A DNA stretch of 19,664 bases from Taishania sp964580465 (GTDB lineage Bacteria > Bacteroidota > Bacteroidia > Flavobacteriales_D > Crocinitomicaceae), in assembly GCA_964580465.1 (NCBI GenBank), contig CAZOKJ010000044.1, positions 1 to 19,664 of the forward strand, read 5' to 3'. The notes beneath the pieces were generated by a model. That model saw only the letters and a list, made by a program, of their open reading frames with translations. It made no database searches and had not been told where the DNA came from. A program made the translations under genes and the position numbers. Position 1 is the stretch's first letter. Every line of letters begins with the position of its first letter. Shown here piece by piece: positions 8,002-16,376 of this stretch.

Positions 8002-8688
8002 ATGAAACAAGTTGACAAAGGCATTTTTTTGCATCGAATTTCTTATTCTGAATCCAGTATAATAGCAACTTTTTATACCTTGGAGCATGGCATTCAAACT
8101 TTTTTATACCAAGGAGCTAAAAAGAAGAAATCCAACCTTTTTCCACTGAATATCGTTGAGTTAACACTCTATAAACGACCTGATTCTGAGCTTGCTAAAC
8201 TTACCCAAACAGATACAATTCATTCACTTCAAGGGATTTTAACGAATCCAATTAAAAACATCATTGCGTTTTTTGTAGCTGATGTTGTGCGCAATTGTTT
8301 GACAACCAATGAAAAAGAAGTTCACCTATTTTCTTTTTTAGAACAAACAGTCCTGCAATTGGAACAAACACAACAATTGGGTGATTTTCCTTTGCGTTTT
8401 TTAGCAGATTTTACCCATTACATCGGTATCCAACCCAGTGACCCAGAGGAGCAACCATTGTATTTTAATTATCAAGAAGGAGAATTCCATCCTGATTTTC
8501 GAGTAGGTGAAATTTGCGCTGAAGGAGCGTTAGCAAGCTCACTACACCACTTGTTTTTCTTTCCGTCAAAACCCATTCAAATGAAAAAAGAGTTGCTCGA
8601 AGCAATGTTGCGTTACTATTCCATGCACATTCCTCGATTTAATGTTTCAAAATCATTAGAAGTAATACGTGAAGTGTTGCAAGATTAA
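8002..8688 (+). CDS. recO: DNA repair protein RecO
   Basis: A 228-residue RecO. RecO is a cytoplasmic recombination mediator that works with RecF and RecR to load RecA at single-stranded gaps and to anneal DNA strands. The N-terminal OB-fold (about residues 1-75) is recognisable from 'KGIFLHRISYSESSIIATFYT', then GIQTFLYQGAKKKKS, where RecO proteins have the KGARRPKS-type basic loop, followed by 'IVELTLYKR'. The helical C-terminal part runs to the end. The paired cysteines of the zinc finger found in many RecO proteins are absent. The gene lies 8 bases after porZ and is probably on the same transcript. The promoter box for hemL lies immediately after its stop codon. Confidence 0.9.
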   Translation: MKQVDKGIFLHRISYSESSIIATFYTLEHGIQTFLYQGAKKKKSNLFPLNIVELTLYKRPDSELAKLTQTDTIHSLQGILTNPIKNIIAFFVADVVRNCLTTNEKEVHLFSFLEQTVLQLEQTQQLGDFPLRFLADFTHYIGIQPSDPEEQPLYFNYQEGEFHPDFRVGEICAEGALASSLHHLFFFPSKPIQMKKELLEAMLRYYSMHIPRFNVSKSLEVIREVLQD

Positions 8689-8691
8689 CTG

Positions 8692-8699
8692 TATATTTG
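8692..8699 (+). promoter_or_regulatory. Bacteroidota -7 box (TATATTTG) before hemL
   Basis: This is an exact TAnnTTTG match located between the recO stop (8688) and the hemL ATG (8715), giving a leader of about ten bases. A TTG at 8677-8679 inside recO is too close for a standard -33 element. The position suggests that hemL has its own start of transcription in addition to any read-through from recO. Confidence 0.45.
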
Positions 8700-8714
8700 T
8701 AAAAAAAAGTGTCT

Positions 8715-10022
8715 ATGAATACAAATCCAATTTCTCGATCTAAATCTGAACAACTATTTAACAAAGCAAAAACTTACTTTCCAGGTGGAGTTAACTCACC
8801 AGTTAGGGCGTTTAAATCTGTTGAAGGTAGTCCATTATTTATAAAAAAAGGAGATGGATGCACTATTTGGGATGAAGATGGTAATGAATTTATCGATTTT
8901 TGTGCTAGTTGGGGTCCGTTGTTATTAGGTCACAATCACCCTTCAATTTACCAAAAAGTGGTGGAAGCTTTGCAAAATGGAACTAGTTTTGGTGCTCCTA
9001 CAGCCTTGGAAAATGAATTGGCTGAGTTGATTCTTTCACGTAATCCTTTTATTGAAAAAATACGTTTTGTAAGTTCTGGTACTGAAGCTGTTATGTCTGC
9101 CTTGCGTTTAGCTAGAGGTTATACTGGTCGCAATAAGATTGTGAAATTTGAAGGCTGCTACCATGGCCACACGGATGCGATGTTGGTTAAAGCTGGAAGT
9201 GGTTTAGTTACTTTTGGCGAGTCTTCAAGTGCTGGTGTTCCAGAAGCTTTTGTTAATGAAACGATTGTTTTACCATTGAACAATGAAGAAGCTTTGCGCG
9301 ATTGCTTCCAACAATTTGGACAGGATATTGCTTGCGTCATCATTGAGCCAATTCCTGCTAACAATGGTTTATTGTTGCAAGGTGGTGATTTCTTACGTTT
9401 GTTAAGAGAAGTTTGTACAGAAAATGGTGCTTTATTGTTCTTTGATGAGGTGATTTCAGGTTTTAGAGTTGGATTCAATGGAGCAGCGGGTTACTATAAC
9501 ATTCAACCTGATATTATTACTTATGGTAAAATCATTGGTGGTGGTTTGCCGGTAGGTGCTTATGGTGCAAGTGCTGAAATCATGTCGAAAGTTTCACCTG
9601 ATGGACCAGTTTATCAAGCAGGAACTTTATCTGGAAACCCAGTTGCCATGGCTGCTGGTATCGCTATGCTTACAGAATGTTCAAAAGATGGTTTTTATGA
9701 AGACCAAGAAGAACGCACGAAGTATTTTGTCGGCTTAGTAAATGATCATGCTAAATCAAAAGGCTATGACTTTGAATTGGTAACGATCGGTTCTGTTTTC
9801 TGGTTTAATTTTGATGGTAAAAAAACAATTTCTCGCGCCGATCAAATTAATCCGGACATGAGTAAATTCAAAAAAATGCACGCGTTGTTATTAAACAATG
9901 GCATTTACATCGGGCCAAGTGGTTATGAGGTTGGATTTATTTCAAGCGTACATACAAAAGAAATTTTACACCAATCTGCCATGATTATCAATGAGGTAAT
10001 CGATGAAGTAATGAAAGGTTAA
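8715..10022 (+). CDS. hemL: glutamate-1-semialdehyde 2,1-aminomutase
   Basis: A 435-residue cytoplasmic PLP enzyme that converts glutamate-1-semialdehyde to 5-aminolevulinate in the C5 route of heme synthesis. The family signature is complete. It begins with PGGVNSPVRAFK at the substrate-gating N-terminus. SSGTEAVMSALRLARG binds the cofactor phosphate, and CYHGHTD follows. FDEVISGFR contains the Asp that contacts the pyridine nitrogen. TYGKIIGGGLPVGAYG holds the Schiff-base Lys272. Length and order match HemL rather than other class III aminotransferases. ATG 8715 is chosen over the GTG two codons upstream because it follows directly on the -7 box and gives the usual N-terminus. A strong hairpin terminator follows 13 bases after the stop. 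hemD, a later enzyme of the same pathway, lies about 6 kb away in this window. Confidence 0.96.
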   Translation: MNTNPISRSKSEQLFNKAKTYFPGGVNSPVRAFKSVEGSPLFIKKGDGCTIWDEDGNEFIDFCASWGPLLLGHNHPSIYQKVVEALQNGTSFGAPTALENELAELILSRNPFIEKIRFVSSGTEAVMSALRLARGYTGRNKIVKFEGCYHGHTDAMLVKAGSGLVTFGESSSAGVPEAFVNETIVLPLNNEEALRDCFQQFGQDIACVIIEPIPANNGLLLQGGDFLRLLREVCTENGALLFFDEVISGFRVGFNGAAGYYNIQPDIITYGKIIGGGLPVGAYGASAEIMSKVSPDGPVYQAGTLSGNPVAMAAGIAMLTECSKDGFYEDQEERTKYFVGLVNDHAKSKGYDFELVTIGSVFWFNFDGKKTISRADQINPDMSKFKKMHALLLNNGIYIGPSGYEVGFISSVHTKEILHQSAMIINEVIDEVMKG

Positions 10023-10035
10023 TTTATTCAATTTA

Positions 10036-10067
10036 GATGGTGTTCAATTGTTTGAACACCATCTTTT
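10036..10067 (+). terminator. intrinsic terminator after hemL
   Basis: A perfect 12-bp stem (GATGGTGTTCAA at 10036-10047 paired with 10052-10063) closes a TTGT loop and is followed by TTTT. It lies 13 bases after the hemL stop and ends the hemL transcript before the DUF5686 gene. Confidence 0.85.
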
Positions 10068-10110
10068 AGAAAATATATACTCTTACGCTTAGCTATTTTA
10101 AACTATCTCG

Positions 10111-12537
10111 ATGAATTTTAAACAATACGCTTCACTTCTTTTTTTCTTTTTGTTGCAGCTTACTAGTTGGTCACAAAAACAATTATTAGTCATAGATGCC
10201 ATTGAAAACGATCCGATGGCCTTTGTAAAGGTTTTTCCATCTCAAGGCACACCTTTTTTTACCGACATTGATGGAAAAGCTAATTTAGATCAATCGGTCA
10301 CAACGGTTCGTTTGTCATTTGTTGGATATAAAGACACATTAGTTGCCTTAAACGAAGGGTTAACAACGGTTTATTTTGCTCCTTTAGCCAAAAATTTGAA
10401 TGAAATAGTGGTACTACCTGGGGTGAATCCAGCATTGCGCATCATCAACAAAGTGATTGCTAATAGAAAGAAAAATCATCCTCTTGAAAACGATGCGTTT
10501 ACTTATGATAGTTACAACAAATTTATTTTTGATGTAGATACAACGTTTAGAAAAGAAGTGAAGAAAATGGATAACAGCGGCAATGATTCTATTTCAAAAA
10601 TTGTTAAACGCCTAGAGTCACAGTATTTCTTCATGATGGAAAGTGCTTCTGAGCGTCGTTTTATACCGCCAGCAAAAGACCGAGAAGACATCAAAGCCTA
10701 TAAAGTTTCAGGTACTAACAATCCCCTATTCGCTAGCTTTGCTCAAAGCATGCAAACGTTCCACTTTTACGACAATCAATTTGAATTATTTGGTGAAAAA
10801 TACTTTAATCCCATTGCTTTGGGTGCTCCCAATCGGTACCATTATTTAATTGAAGATACAACCATTGTTGGAACAGACACTACTTTCTTAATTTCTTTTC
10901 GTCCAAAAGTAGCCACCAATTCTGAAACAATGAAAGGATTGCTTTTTATCAATACGAATGGTTTTGCAATTGAAAGAGTGATCGCTTCCCCTGCTGTAAC
11001 CGAAAAAGATGGAACAGAAATAAAAATTGTACAAGAATATAAATTAATCGATGGAAAAAAATGGTTTCCTGTTGATTTAAAAACGTACATTGAATTAAAA
11101 AGTTTTCAATTAAAATTCCAAGACAAGAATGGTTTTATGATTGGAACAGGCAGTACTTATATTAAAAACATCCGCTTAAATCCAGAAGACATGGATAAAA
11201 GAGGGTTTAATAATATCGCCTTATCAACAGATCACGATGCAGGAAAAAAATCAGAGAACGAATGGGAAAACATTCGAAAAGGGTCATTAAGTGAGCAAGA
11301 GAGAAGAACGTATGAGGTAGTTGACAGCGTAAGTAAAGCACATAATTTCGATCGTAAATTGGCTGCAATTCTTGCCTTGACTACTGGAAAAATCAATGTT
11401 TCCTATTTAAGCTTTCCTTTGGACAGAATTATTGATTACAACTACCACGAAGGTTATCGATTAGGCTTAGGAATTGAAACTTCTGAACGCGTGTCAAAAC
11501 AATTTACCATTGGTGGATATTTCGCTTATGGTTTCCGTGATAAACAATGGAAGTATGGTGGTTATACAACGGTGCATTTGAACAAACGATTAGGCATGAG
11601 TCTAACGGCGCGTTTCCAAGACGATGTGATGAATCGTGGAGGAACAACGTTTACTAAGGCTTCTTGGGATTTAAGCTCCATGACGTTGATCAATGACTTT
11701 TACCAAAAGTTTATGGATAAACAACGACTTGCAGAATTGCGCTACACAGTTGCACCTATTGGAAATTTAACCTTGCACCTATTGGGGAATTACCAACGCA
11801 TTCAATTCACTCATGATTACCAATTCATCGATAAGAATGGTGCATCTTATACTAAGTTAGATGTGGCAGAAACAGCTGTGGAAGCAACTTGGAATATTCG
11901 TCAAAAAATGATGTTGTTAGGCGATCTTCGTGTACCTATTTCAAGTAATTATCCTAAAATTCAATTGAAAATTGCGAAAGGGTGGTCAGTTGCACCTCAA
12001 ACTGCAGGAAATTATTGGAGAATGTACGTTGGGGTAAATGAAGAATTGTCTAGTTTGCGTTGGGGTAAATTGAACTTATTTTTAGCAGCTTCACAAACGT
12101 TTGGAGATGTTCCTTTGACATTCAAGCAATATGGATTTGGTACACGACAAGATTGGCACATTGTTACGGATAATGTTTTAGAGACTGCTTATCCTGGTGA
12201 ATTTTATCACGATAGACAAGCGTCATTCATTACCCGTTATTCATTTCCAATTATTAGAACAAAGAAAAAATGGTTAGCCCCTGAGTTTACCTTGCACCAT
12301 GGAATGGCTGTTGGCGATATGAAAAATAAATCCCAACATTTAATGCAGTTCAACACAATGAACAACGGTTTTTACGAAGCTGGTTTGTCCGTTGGATTGT
12401 TAAAAATTAACTTTATGAAAGTAGGTATAGCAGCCTTTTATCGCTATGGTCCTTATTCATCCACAAAAGCAGTTGAAAACATCGTTCCAAAAATTAGCAT
12501 TCGTTTTGACGGAATGGGCTTTTTAAGCGGAAAATAA
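10111..12537 (+). CDS. DUF5686 outer-membrane protein with carboxypeptidase-regulatory-like domain
   Basis: An 808-residue envelope protein. A signal peptide (about residues 1-21, ending TSWSQ) leads into a CarboxypepD_reg-like beta-sandwich (about 22-95), containing 'AFVKVFPSQGTPFFTDIDGK' and 'VRLSFVGYKDT', as in the plug-side domain of many Bacteroidota receptors. The rest matches the DUF5686 family. Its marker segments include 'LNEIVVLPGVNPALRIINKVIANRKKNHP', seen in part as VLPGVNPALRII, and 'YDSYNKF'. The second half has alternating aromatic beta strands ('GGYFAYGFRDKQWKYGGYT') and ends with a strand typical of an outer-membrane barrel (KISIRFDGMGF). The C-terminus is not a type IX sorting domain. 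The function is unknown; a barrel in the outer membrane is inferred. It stands alone between the hemL terminator and the convergent cysS. Confidence 0.85.
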   Translation: MNFKQYASLLFFFLLQLTSWSQKQLLVIDAIENDPMAFVKVFPSQGTPFFTDIDGKANLDQSVTTVRLSFVGYKDTLVALNEGLTTVYFAPLAKNLNEIVVLPGVNPALRIINKVIANRKKNHPLENDAFTYDSYNKFIFDVDTTFRKEVKKMDNSGNDSISKIVKRLESQYFFMMESASERRFIPPAKDREDIKAYKVSGTNNPLFASFAQSMQTFHFYDNQFELFGEKYFNPIALGAPNRYHYLIEDTTIVGTDTTFLISFRPKVATNSETMKGLLFINTNGFAIERVIASPAVTEKDGTEIKIVQEYKLIDGKKWFPVDLKTYIELKSFQLKFQDKNGFMIGTGSTYIKNIRLNPEDMDKRGFNNIALSTDHDAGKKSENEWENIRKGSLSEQERRTYEVVDSVSKAHNFDRKLAAILALTTGKINVSYLSFPLDRIIDYNYHEGYRLGLGIETSERVSKQFTIGGYFAYGFRDKQWKYGGYTTVHLNKRLGMSLTARFQDDVMNRGGTTFTKASWDLSSMTLINDFYQKFMDKQRLAELRYTVAPIGNLTLHLLGNYQRIQFTHDYQFIDKNGASYTKLDVAETAVEATWNIRQKMMLLGDLRVPISSNYPKIQLKIAKGWSVAPQTAGNYWRMYVGVNEELSSLRWGKLNLFLAASQTFGDVPLTFKQYGFGTRQDWHIVTDNVLETAYPGEFYHDRQASFITRYSFPIIRTKKKWLAPEFTLHHGMAVGDMKNKSQHLMQFNTMNNGFYEAGLSVGLLKINFMKVGIAAFYRYGPYSSTKAVENIVPKISIRFDGMGFLSGK

Positions 12538-12587
12538 TAGATAAGGATAAAACTAGCAACAATTAATTGCTATCAACTTTCAATTTA

Positions 12588-14048
12588 TTAACTCCAAGAA
12601 GTGCCTTCTTTGGAATCTTTTACCGTAATACCTGCGTTTTGTAAGGCATCTCTGATTAAGTCAGAAGTTGTCCAATCTTTGTTTTCACGTGCTTTTGAAC
12701 GCAATTCTAACACCAAATCCATAACAGAACTTAAACGGTCATTAGAAGTGTCGTCTTCGCTTTGAATGCCTAGCACATCATACGTAAAGCTTTCCATTTC
12801 TTCTTGTAGTAACATTAAATCAGATGAAGAAATAGTTGCCGAACCATCGTTAACTTTATTGATAAAGCTAACAGCATCAAATAATTTGGCTACTAAAATT
12901 GGAGCATTAAAGTCATCATTCATGGCTGCATAGAATGAATCCACTAACTCTTGCACAGAGATTGATGATGTACCGGCTGTTTTTAATTTAGGTAATAGTG
13001 CCAAGGCATCTTTTAATCGTTGAAAACCTTTTTCAGCTGCTGTCAACGCATCTTTTGAAAGATCTATCGTAGAACGGTAATGCGCTTGCATCATAAAGAA
13101 TCGTACAACGTTTGCACTATAAGCTTTGTCAAACAAGTCAGTTGTACCTTCAATGATTTCCATCGGTAAAAAGTAATTACCAAAAGATTTACTCATTTTT
13201 TGACCATTGACATTCAACATGTTAGCGTGCATCCATATATTGGCTGGATTGCAACCAAAAGAACCACAACTCTGAGCGATTTCATCTTCGTGGTGAGGGA
13301 ATTTTAAATCCATTCCTCCTCCGTGGATGTCAAATTGTTGACCCAAATATTTGGTACTCATTGCAGTACATTCAATGTGCCAACCAGGGTTACCATCGCC
13401 CCAAGGAGAACGCCAAATTTGCATATCTTCTGGATTTGCTTTTTTCCACAAGGCAAAATCAGCAAAAAAACGTTTCTCGTCTTGCGCATTTAACTCCCTT
13501 GTTGCTTCTTCCAATTCCTCTACTTTCCTACCGCTTAAAATGCCATAGTTGTATTTCAATGAATAGGCTTTAACATCAAAATAAACGGAACCATTGACTG
13601 CATAGGCAAAACCATTTTCAATGATTTTTTCAATAATTTCTATTTGCTCTTGAATGTGCTGTGTTGCAGTTGGTTCAATGCTCGGAGGCAATAGGTTGTA
13701 AACACGTTGTAAATCAATGAATTTACGATTAAATTTGTACACAATTTCCAATGATTGAACTTGTGCCAATCGTGCAGCTTTTCCGATGCTATCCACAGCT
13801 TCTCCAGCACTGTTGGTGATATGTCCGGCATCTGTGATATTGCGCACATATTTTACGTCGTATTTTAATTTCAACAAATAACGATACACCAAGTCAAAAT
13901 TGATAAAAGTACGCATGTTACCCATGTGAGGTTCGCTATATAACGTTGGTCCGCATACATACATTCCAACTCTCCCCTCATGAATAGGTGTAAATACTTC
14001 TTTCTTTCCTGTAAGACTATTGTATATTGATAATTGTTGTGACGGCAT
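12588..14048 (-). CDS. cysS: cysteinyl-tRNA synthetase
   Basis: A 486-residue class I aminoacyl-tRNA synthetase that attaches cysteine to tRNA-Cys in the cytoplasm. The HIGH motif appears as HMGN (residues 41-44) after MYVCGPTLYSEP. The KMSKS loop is exact at 284-288. The zinc site that recognises the cysteine thiol is complete: Cys32, Cys227 in GWHIECTAM, and His252 and Glu256 in FPHHEDE. The C-terminal helical DALR-like domain and a short anticodon-binding tail ('ENKDWTTSDLIRDALQNAGI') follow. Length is slightly above the roughly 460 residues of E. coli CysS. The ATG at 14048 gives the standard N-terminus. It converges with the DUF5686 gene. Upstream, 252 bases that include a fold-back element separate it from the acyl-CoA dehydrogenase on the same strand. 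Confidence 0.97.
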   Translation of the reverse strand: MPSQQLSIYNSLTGKKEVFTPIHEGRVGMYVCGPTLYSEPHMGNMRTFINFDLVYRYLLKLKYDVKYVRNITDAGHITNSAGEAVDSIGKAARLAQVQSLEIVYKFNRKFIDLQRVYNLLPPSIEPTATQHIQEQIEIIEKIIENGFAYAVNGSVYFDVKAYSLKYNYGILSGRKVEELEEATRELNAQDEKRFFADFALWKKANPEDMQIWRSPWGDGNPGWHIECTAMSTKYLGQQFDIHGGGMDLKFPHHEDEIAQSCGSFGCNPANIWMHANMLNVNGQKMSKSFGNYFLPMEIIEGTTDLFDKAYSANVVRFFMMQAHYRSTIDLSKDALTAAEKGFQRLKDALALLPKLKTAGTSSISVQELVDSFYAAMNDDFNAPILVAKLFDAVSFINKVNDGSATISSSDLMLLQEEMESFTYDVLGIQSEDDTSNDRLSSVMDLVLELRSKARENKDWTTSDLIRDALQNAGITVKDSKEGTSWS

Positions 14049-14070
14049 AATGATTTGTTTAGTTAACTAT

Positions 14071-14104
14071 AAAGAGGGTGTCCGAAAAGTCAGACACTCT
14101 CTTT
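14071..14104 (-). terminator. hairpin, probable terminator downstream of the acyl-CoA dehydrogenase
   Basis: A 12-bp stem (14071-14082 with 14093-14104, one G-T pair) closes a ten-base loop (CGAAAAGTCA). Read on the minus strand it ends in CTCTTTATAG; read on the plus strand it is followed by TTTTAATTTT. It could stop transcription in either direction. It lies just before cysS and forms the left edge of the fold-back element. Confidence 0.55.
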
Positions 14105-14268
14105 TAATTTTAAGATGTTCAAAAATGAATGAAATGCAAGGCGTTGAAAATGAAGTAAAAGGAGTCCTGATAGTATCATCAGGATGACTTTTGCTGATAT
14201 TTGACTTACGAAGTATGCACCGAAGGTATTACAACGCAGCAGTTCGTCACTTTTTGGACATCGTCTTT
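14071..14268. mobile_element. fold-back / MITE-like element between cysS and the acyl-CoA dehydrogenase
   Basis: The 20-base ends, 14071-14090 and the reverse complement of 14249-14268, match at 17 of 20 positions (AAAGAGGGTGTCCGAAAAGT against AAAGACGATGTCCAAAAAGT). A second, longer inverted pair lies inside: 14114-14146 against 14232-14262, sharing GATGT, CAAAAA, TGA, TGC and GCGTTG with small gaps. At the centre is a perfect stem, TCCTGAT (14165-14171) with ATCAGGA (14178-14184), extended by AAAAG/CTTTT (14157-14161, 14188-14192). No open reading frame of note lies inside. Terminal inverted repeats, internal folding and lack of coding capacity fit a non-autonomous element, but no clear target-site duplication is visible. 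A structured intergenic repeat is the alternative. The rest of the 252-base gap (14049-14070 and 14269-14300) shows nothing. Confidence 0.5.
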
Positions 14269-14300
14269 AAATGTATTATAACAAAATGGTCTAAGACCTC

Positions 14301-15500
14301 TTATTTAATTTCTGGCATTTCTCTTGTAAACGCTGGAATACCTGTTACATCCATACCTGTGATTAACAAGTGAATGTCGTGTGTGCCTTCATATGTTACA
14401 ACAGATTCTAAGTTAGCCATGTGGCGCATGATAGAGTATTCACTCGTAATACCCATACCACCGTGGATTTGGCGTGCTTCACGAGCAATGTTTAATGCTA
14501 CTTCAACACTGTTTCTTTTAGCCATTGATATTTGAGCGGAAGTTGCTCTACCAGCATCTCTTAATTGGCCCAAACGCAATAACAACAACTGACCTTTAGT
14601 GATTTCAGTAATCATTTCAGCCAATTTCTTTTGAGTTAATTGGAAAGCACCAATTGGAACACCAAATTGCTGACGTTCTTTAGAATAACGCAAAGCTTGA
14701 TCATAACAATCCATTGCAGCACCCAAAGCACCCCAAGCGATACCAAAACGAGCAGAATCTAAGCAGCTCAAGGGAGCTCCTAAACCAGTTCTTCCAGGTA
14801 AGATGTTTTCTTTTGGAACTTTTACATTGTCAAAAACCAACTCACCAGTTGCTGATGCTCTTAAAGAAAGTTTTCCGTGTGTTTCAGGAGTAGAGAAACC
14901 TTCCATTCCACGTTCAACAATCATACCATGAATGCGTCCTTCTTCATTTTTAGCCCACACCACAGCTATATCTGCAAATGGAGCGTTAGAAATCCACATT
15001 TTAGCACCATTCAAAATAACATGATCACCAGCATCTTTAAAATTAGTAATCATTCCACCAGGGTTTGATCCATGATCTGGCTCAGTTAAACCAAAACATC
15101 CCATCATTTCACCCGTAGCTAATTTTGGCAAGTATTTTTGTTTTTGTTCTTCAGTACCATATTTCCAAATAGGATACATAACCAATGAAGATTGAACGGA
15201 AGCAGTTGAACGCAATCCTGAATCACATCTTTCCAACTCTTGCATGATTAAACCATACGAAATTTGATCTAACCCTGGACCTCCGTATTCCTCTGGAATA
15301 TAAGGACCAAACGCGCCAATTTCACCCAATCCTTTTAACAAATGTTTTGGGAAAGTAGCTTTTTCATAATGCTCATCAATGATGGGTGAAACTTCTTTCT
15401 TTACCCATGCACGCGCTGCATCTCTCACTAACTTTTGCTCATCTGTAAGCAAATCATCCATGTTATAATAATCTGGATGTGTGTATAAATCCGTTCTCAT
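14301..15500 (-). CDS. acyl-CoA dehydrogenase, glutaryl-CoA dehydrogenase type
   Basis: A 399-residue FAD-dependent acyl-CoA dehydrogenase. The sequence has the hallmarks of the glutaryl-CoA dehydrogenase branch, which oxidises and decarboxylates glutaryl-CoA to crotonyl-CoA in lysine and tryptophan breakdown. These are 'RSTASVQSSLVMYPI', with the Arg-Ser pair that holds the substrate carboxylate in GCDH, CFGLTEPDHGSNP for flavin and substrate binding, and VVTYEGTHDIH with the catalytic base Glu371. The alternative is a closely related short-chain acyl-CoA dehydrogenase. ATG 15500 (MRTDLY) is preferred to ATG 15512 because a promoter box ends at 15524, which would leave the upstream ATG almost without leader, and because family members tend to start at MRPDL. 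The gene is divergent from DUF4271; the fold-back element lies downstream. Confidence 0.9.
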   Translation of the reverse strand: MRTDLYTHPDYYNMDDLLTDEQKLVRDAARAWVKKEVSPIIDEHYEKATFPKHLLKGLGEIGAFGPYIPEEYGGPGLDQISYGLIMQELERCDSGLRSTASVQSSLVMYPIWKYGTEEQKQKYLPKLATGEMMGCFGLTEPDHGSNPGGMITNFKDAGDHVILNGAKMWISNAPFADIAVVWAKNEEGRIHGMIVERGMEGFSTPETHGKLSLRASATGELVFDNVKVPKENILPGRTGLGAPLSCLDSARFGIAWGALGAAMDCYDQALRYSKERQQFGVPIGAFQLTQKKLAEMITEITKGQLLLLRLGQLRDAGRATSAQISMAKRNSVEVALNIAREARQIHGGMGITSEYSIMRHMANLESVVTYEGTHDIHLLITGMDVTGIPAFTREMPEIK

Positions 15501-15523
15501 TTTAAAATTCATTTAATGATATG

Positions 15524-15531
15524 CAAAAATA
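15524..15531 (-). promoter_or_regulatory. Bacteroidota -7 box (TATTTTTG on minus strand)
   Basis: Read on the minus strand, 15531 to 15524 is TATTTTTG, an exact TAnnTTTG match. A TTTAC at 15553-15549 lies 17 bases upstream and may serve as a weak -33 element. It would drive the acyl-CoA dehydrogenase gene and supports the ATG at 15500 as its start. Confidence 0.45.
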
Positions 15532-15573
15532 ACATATTTTTGTTGTCTGTAAACATTTTTAACGAGAAACACT

Positions 15574-15581
15574 TACTTTCG
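15574..15581 (+). promoter_or_regulatory. possible -7 box (TACTTTCG) before DUF4271
   Basis: TACTTTCG differs from TAnnTTTG at one fixed position and lies 9 bases before the ATG at 15591. No -33 element is visible. It shares a 90-base divergent region with the acyl-CoA dehydrogenase promoter. Confidence 0.3.
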
Positions 15582-15590
15582 CAGTGAAAT

Positions 15591-16349
15591 ATGCTTGAAA
15601 TATACCTAAATAGTTATCCTTTGTTTTCTGTTGTTGGTCAATCAACAGTCGAAGTTCCGTCTTTCTTAGAGGAAACTGTTAAGACCGATATGTGGGTATT
15701 GGAAGGATTGCTTTTAATAGCATTTTTACTACTCGCCTTGGCCAAAAGATTAGAATATAGGTTGTTTGCCATATTGATTCCAGCTATTTTTAACTTAGGT
15801 ACAACAGACAGTTTACAACGATTTGAAACGCGCTTCAATACTGCCGCATTTGCCTTAATAAGCATTGTCTTTGTGTTGAGCTTTTGGGTGGATACCAGCT
15901 TGTTTTTACATTATGCAATAGATAATAATGATGCTAAATTACAATTGTTAGGCATGGATATTGAACACAACCACCTCATTCTGATTGGATTATTGAGTGC
16001 CGTTTTTGTATTTATTCATCTGTTTTTAGGGTTTATGTTTACCTCAGCATTAACCGGTGAAAAATCACTTTTCAACACTTATTTATCTCAAACATGGACC
16101 AATATGCTCTCATTTAGCCTGTTGTTTTTCATGTTAGCGTTGATTTGGGTACTCAACCCATCGTTTAATCACCTTATGAGTCAGTTGTTTATCTATTTAT
16201 TAATCGCTTTTTACCTATTCCGATTCATTAAACTATTGATAACTTCCTTAGGTGCTGGTGTGCGTTGGTATTATTTATTTTTGTATCTTTGCACGCTCGA
16301 AATTCTACCGATGGTACTTATTTACCATTATGTAGTAGGGGAAAAATAA
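15591..16349 (+). CDS. DUF4271 integral membrane protein
   Basis: A 252-residue inner-membrane protein of the Bacteroidota family DUF4271, function unknown. About six hydrophobic segments are visible, roughly at residues 35-52, 59-70, 85-102, 130-152, 170-190 and 197-250, the last of which probably holds two. The C-terminal 'RWYYLFLYLCTLEILPM' is the most recognisable family segment. No catalytic motif stands out. The start at ATG 15591 lies right behind a possible promoter box. hemD begins 27 bases downstream, on the same strand and in the same frame, with no terminator between. DUF4271-hemD is, as I recall, a conserved pair in this phylum, so the two are probably cotranscribed. A membrane role linked to tetrapyrrole metabolism is only a guess from position. 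Confidence 0.82.
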   Translation: MLEIYLNSYPLFSVVGQSTVEVPSFLEETVKTDMWVLEGLLLIAFLLLALAKRLEYRLFAILIPAIFNLGTTDSLQRFETRFNTAAFALISIVFVLSFWVDTSLFLHYAIDNNDAKLQLLGMDIEHNHLILIGLLSAVFVFIHLFLGFMFTSALTGEKSLFNTYLSQTWTNMLSFSLLFFMLALIWVLNPSFNHLMSQLFIYLLIAFYLFRFIKLLITSLGAGVRWYYLFLYLCTLEILPMVLIYHYVVGEK

Positions 16350-16376
16350 ATTGTTAAACTACAAACTATAATTATT

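Noticed and set aside
8709..8714. GTG start for hemL two codons upstream
   Set aside because: ATG 8715 is in frame, fits the promoter box spacing and gives the usual N-terminus.
12554..12572. Hairpin TAGCAA/TTGCTA between the DUF5686 gene and cysS
   Set aside because: The stem is only six AT-rich pairs and no T-run follows; not supported as a terminator.
14288..14298. Palindrome GGTCTAAGACC beside the acyl-CoA dehydrogenase stop
   Set aside because: Only five pairs around a single base, which cannot form a hairpin; likely chance.
14191..14373. 60-codon open frame on the plus strand overlapping the fold-back element
   Set aside because: It starts inside the repeat, runs antisense into the acyl-CoA dehydrogenase and has no domain features.
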